From Candidatus Margulisiibacteriota bacterium (GTDB lineage: Bacteria; Margulisbacteria; WOR-1; O2-12-FULL-45-9; XYB2-FULL-48-7): a DNA stretch of 7,482 bases. Under the pieces are notes generated by a model. That model made no database searches and was not told where the DNA came from. It saw nothing but the letters and a program-made list of their open reading frames with translations. Within the stretch, counting starts at the first letter, position 1; every line of letters begins with the position of its first letter. Shown in pieces: positions 5,784 to 7,482 of the stretch. The stretch is from assembly GCA_028717325.1 (NCBI GenBank), contig JAQUOB010000053.1, positions 1 through 7,482 on the forward strand. The letters run 5' to 3'. The translations under genes and the position numbers were made by a program.

Positions 5784-6716
5784 TTAGGCGGTTGTCGGCA
5801 GTTCGAATCCCTGCCCCGCCTCCGATCGAATCAGCTTTAACAGCTTGTCTTGTGGCGTACCGGAGAACAACTTCCTCTGGCTGGACCTAAAATAGACTTC
5901 ATGTACGATCGCCCTTTGCCAGCAGGCAAATAATTTGTGTTCGCCGGCATGATCGCGAACGAAACGATAAGCCTCCGGGGTCAAAAGATGGTCAGCTTGA
6001 GTCAGATCGAACTCTAATTTGGGCTCTTCACAGGCGCACAAACGGTCAACCAGCTGCCGATGATTATCGTCGATGAATAACGTGGTCCAGTCAGCTTTGC
6101 CGGTGATAACCGGCAGAAATTTCGCTGCGACCCATCGACGTCTGGCCCGAGCCAATTTTTTGACAAGCGTATTTTTGATCGTATCTGTTTCATGATCCGA
6201 AGGCAAGCGAGCCAGCATCTCCAGTGCGGCTTCGTAGTTCCCGACTCTTTGGAACACACGGACGATCGTCAGGCAGACGTTCCTGGTCGGCCGGGTCAAC
6301 CTATCGGCTATTTCGGCGATCATCTCGTATTCTTTGTTAGCTTTAAGTAACGACAGCTTCTCAATTAATTCTGTTTCGTTCAAACCATGTAATTCATCGA
6401 TCCGTCTGGTTGGGCCGGATAGAACGGCAATAAAAGAAGAGCCCTCCCGACACAAGCCGGGCATTCCAGGCGTGTTGAAGATCTCTCGAATTTGTTCCTT
6501 TGTGATCCCCGGAGGAAAAATTATTCTCTTTATATCCCCTTTTGCGGTTTTCATTCTTTGCGCAACTTCAGGGATATAAGATATGCCTCTTAACAGGTTG
6601 GGACTTACTCCTTGAACTTTAATCTTTTTAGTTAGTAATAAGCTCCGGAGACTTTTCCCGCTGTTACTTAATCGCACTTCCGTGCTATTCGAAACAAGAG
6701 TTACACTCAGGCTCAT
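5784..6716 (-). CDS. hypothetical protein, family not recognised
   Basis: A 310-residue protein I cannot assign. The N-terminal 70 residues alternate short beta-like strands and basic loops and end in IKRIIFPPG. Residues 114-200 look helical; MIAEIADRL and VFQRVGNYEAALEMLARLP resemble one or two TPR-like helical pairs. A basic segment KKLARARRR (186-194) follows, then a mixed C-terminal half with EVYFRSSQRKLFSG. There is no signal peptide or membrane helix, so it is probably cytoplasmic. I chose the ATG at 6716 because AGAGAGG ends eight bases upstream; the upstream in-frame GTG at 6725 overlaps that ribosome-binding site. Its last ten codons lie in a tRNA-like hairpin, so the original C-terminus may have been elsewhere. 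It ends one base from the convergent M23-like gene and has its own terminator. Confidence 0.72.
   Translation of the reverse strand: MSLSVTLVSNSTEVRLSNSGKSLRSLLLTKKIKVQGVSPNLLRGISYIPEVAQRMKTAKGDIKRIIFPPGITKEQIREIFNTPGMPGLCREGSSFIAVLSGPTRRIDELHGLNETELIEKLSLLKANKEYEMIAEIADRLTRPTRNVCLTIVRVFQRVGNYEAALEMLARLPSDHETDTIKNTLVKKLARARRRWVAAKFLPVITGKADWTTLFIDDNHRQLVDRLCACEEPKLEFDLTQADHLLTPEAYRFVRDHAGEHKLFACWQRAIVHEVYFRSSQRKLFSGTPQDKLLKLIRSEAGQGFELPTTA
5786..5821 (+). other. bulged hairpin resembling a tRNA T-arm plus acceptor 3' half
   Basis: Outer stem AGGCGG (5786-5791) pairs with CCGCCT (5816-5821). Inner stem GGCAG (5797-5801) pairs with CTGCC (5811-5815). The loop begins TTCGAAT, the standard tRNA T-loop sequence, but has nine bases rather than seven (two extra Cs). 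TTGTC is bulged on the 5' side where D and anticodon arms would be. There is no CCA end and no T tract, so it is neither a working tRNA nor a standard terminator. It sits where the two convergent genes meet. Confidence 0.35.
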
Positions 6717-6724
6717 TAAATACA

Positions 6725-6731
6725 CCTCTCT
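6725..6731 (-). promoter_or_regulatory. Shine-Dalgarno AGAGAGG deciding the start of the unknown gene
   Basis: AGAGAGG ends eight bases before the ATG at 6716. The alternative GTG at 6725 overlaps the last G of this site and has no better site upstream, so the ATG is preferred. Confidence 0.55.
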
Positions 6732-6788
6732 TCATATCTCAACAAATATCATGGATGATTTCAGGAGTTTATAATAAAGCGTGGTTTC

Positions 6789-6815
6789 AAAAATACTGGA
6801 TTTCTGGGGTATTCT
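6789..6815 (-). terminator. weak candidate terminator after the corrinoid protein gene
   Basis: On the minus strand AATAC (6813-6809) can pair with GTATT (6796-6792), extendable with one G-U pair, and the stem runs into five Ts. The 12-base loop and AT-rich stem make it weak. It is the only terminator-like structure I see in the 97-base spacer 6717-6813, which otherwise holds just the Shine-Dalgarno of the next gene. Confidence 0.2.
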
Positions 6816-7482
6816 ATTTTCTTGTTTTAAGCGCCTGTTTCATTATCTTCTTGGCCAATTCCACCGCCCCGACCGCATCCATACTATAAACCGCACCGAT
6901 CCTGTCCGCGTAACCCTTCGTCACCACCGCCCCGCCGACCAAGAGAGGAATGTTGAGTTTTGCTTTATCAAGCTCTTCTTTAACCACTCCCATTTCGACC
7001 ATCGTCGTCGTTAGCAGCGCCGACAAAGCGATCACATTAGGCCTTTCTTTTTTCGCCGCTTCGATTATTTTTTCCGGAGGAACGTCCTTGCCCAGGTCAA
7101 CGATGGCGAAGCCGTGGTTTTCCAGCATCATCTTGACGATATTTTTGCCGATGTCGTGAATATCGCCTTTGACCGTGGCTAAAACGACTTTGCCGACCGT
7201 TTTGATCTTATCTTTCGGAATTTTTTCTTTACAAAGCGCAAAGCCGCGGGTCATCGCCTCGGCCGACTCGATCACCTGCGGCAGAAAATATTCCTTTTTA
7301 TTGAATTTCTTGCCGACGATCTCCATGCCGGGTATCAGTCCCTGGTCAATGATCTTCTGCGGATTCAGTTTTTTCTCTAAAGCCTGTTTAACCAGGATTT
7401 CAACCGCTTCCAGATTGCCGCTAATAACTGCCGCTTTGATGTCCTGATAGCCGGAAAATTTAATATTTTGAATATTGGCTTC
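6814..7482 (-). CDS. corrinoid (B12-binding) methyltransferase protein, C-terminal part (5' end outside window)
   Basis: The reading frame enters at the window edge and ends with TAG at 6814, leaving 222 visible C-terminal residues. About residues 11-90 form a helical methionine-synthase cap (B12-binding-2) domain, with IKAAVISGNLEAVEIL and LIPGMEIVGKKFNKKEYFLPQV. Residues 97-215 are a Rossmann-like cobalamin domain with the DxHxxG motif (GDIHDIG, His109 as lower cobalt ligand), LSALLTTTM (153-161) and LLVGGAVV (180-187). The protein ends right after this domain, so there is no MetH-type activation domain. It could be the tail of a short MetH-like methionine synthase (homocysteine and folate domains upstream) or a free-standing MtbC/MtaC-type corrinoid protein. 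Eleven linker-like residues before the cap hint at an upstream domain, but this is not decisive. The first internal ATG (7326) falls inside the cap and is not the start. Confidence 0.93.
   Translation of the reverse strand, partial: EANIQNIKFSGYQDIKAAVISGNLEAVEILVKQALEKKLNPQKIIDQGLIPGMEIVGKKFNKKEYFLPQVIESAEAMTRGFALCKEKIPKDKIKTVGKVVLATVKGDIHDIGKNIVKMMLENHGFAIVDLGKDVPPEKIIEAAKKERPNVIALSALLTTTMVEMGVVKEELDKAKLNIPLLVGGAVVTKGYADRIGAVYSMDAVGAVELAKKIMKQALKTRK

Noticed and set aside
5710..5823. Complete tRNA gene ending at the T-arm-like hairpin
   Set aside because: No 5' acceptor strand, D-arm or anticodon arm can be found upstream, and the T-loop carries two extra bases.
6143..6161. Possible terminator for the M23-like gene (TGGC-CCGA-GCCA followed by Ts)
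   Set aside because: The stem is only four base pairs, lies about 360 bases past the stop, and is explained as coding sequence of the opposite gene.
6741..6762. Short inverted repeat ATCAT-CC-ATGAT in the spacer before the unknown gene
   Set aside because: A five-base AT-rich arm is expected by chance, and no second copy was noticed.
6717..6813. Promoter for the unknown gene in the 97-base spacer
   Set aside because: TTGAAA and TATAAA occur but only 11 bases apart, and no other hexamer pair with 16-18 base spacing matches well, so I do not call one.

Overview
The window is about 50% GC, densely coded, and mostly minus-strand. A TolC-family outer membrane protein means a diderm (Gram-negative-type) bacterium. 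Standard-code genes, short gaps, a B12-dependent protein and a family I cannot place suggest an uncultivated lineage. Candidatus Margulisbacteria/Saganbacteria (WOR-1) is my guess from general impression only; nothing in the sequence proves it. There is no rRNA, complete tRNA, IS element or CRISPR array, and no gene-free stretch over 100 bases.

Positions 5032 down to 1 (minus strand) hold a five-gene operon. In transcription order it encodes: a DRE-TIM (HMG-CoA lyase-like) metallo-aldolase homologue; a TolC-type outer membrane channel; a MacA/HlyD-type periplasmic adaptor; a MacB/LolD-type ABC ATPase; and a MacB-type FtsX permease cut by the window edge about ten residues before its expected end. 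The four transport genes are translationally coupled: TolC and adaptor share ATGA, the ATPase starts with TTG inside the end of the adaptor gene, and ATPase and permease share ATGA. Together they would form a tripartite efflux or export pump. The adaptor is unusual: the two halves of its lipoyl domain are joined directly, with no alpha-helical hairpin, although a TolC partner is encoded next to it.

Positions 5033-5101 are a 69-base divergent promoter region centred on a 13-base palindrome. -10-like hexamers sit only 5-6 bases from both start codons, so both transcripts may be leaderless. To the right, on the plus strand, lies a gene for an M23 (LytM/lysostaphin-fold) peptidase-like protein with all five zinc and catalytic residues but no signal peptide (5102-5782).

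That gene converges, with one base between, on a minus-strand gene for a 310-residue protein I do not recognise (5784-6716). An intrinsic terminator for the latter lies inside the peptidase gene. The last codons of the unknown gene lie in a hairpin resembling the T-arm and acceptor end of a tRNA.

The right end (6814-7482, minus strand) is the C-terminal part of a corrinoid protein with a methionine-synthase cap and a B12-binding domain. It could belong to a MetH-like enzyme or to a free-standing methyltransferase corrinoid protein; its 5' end is outside the window.
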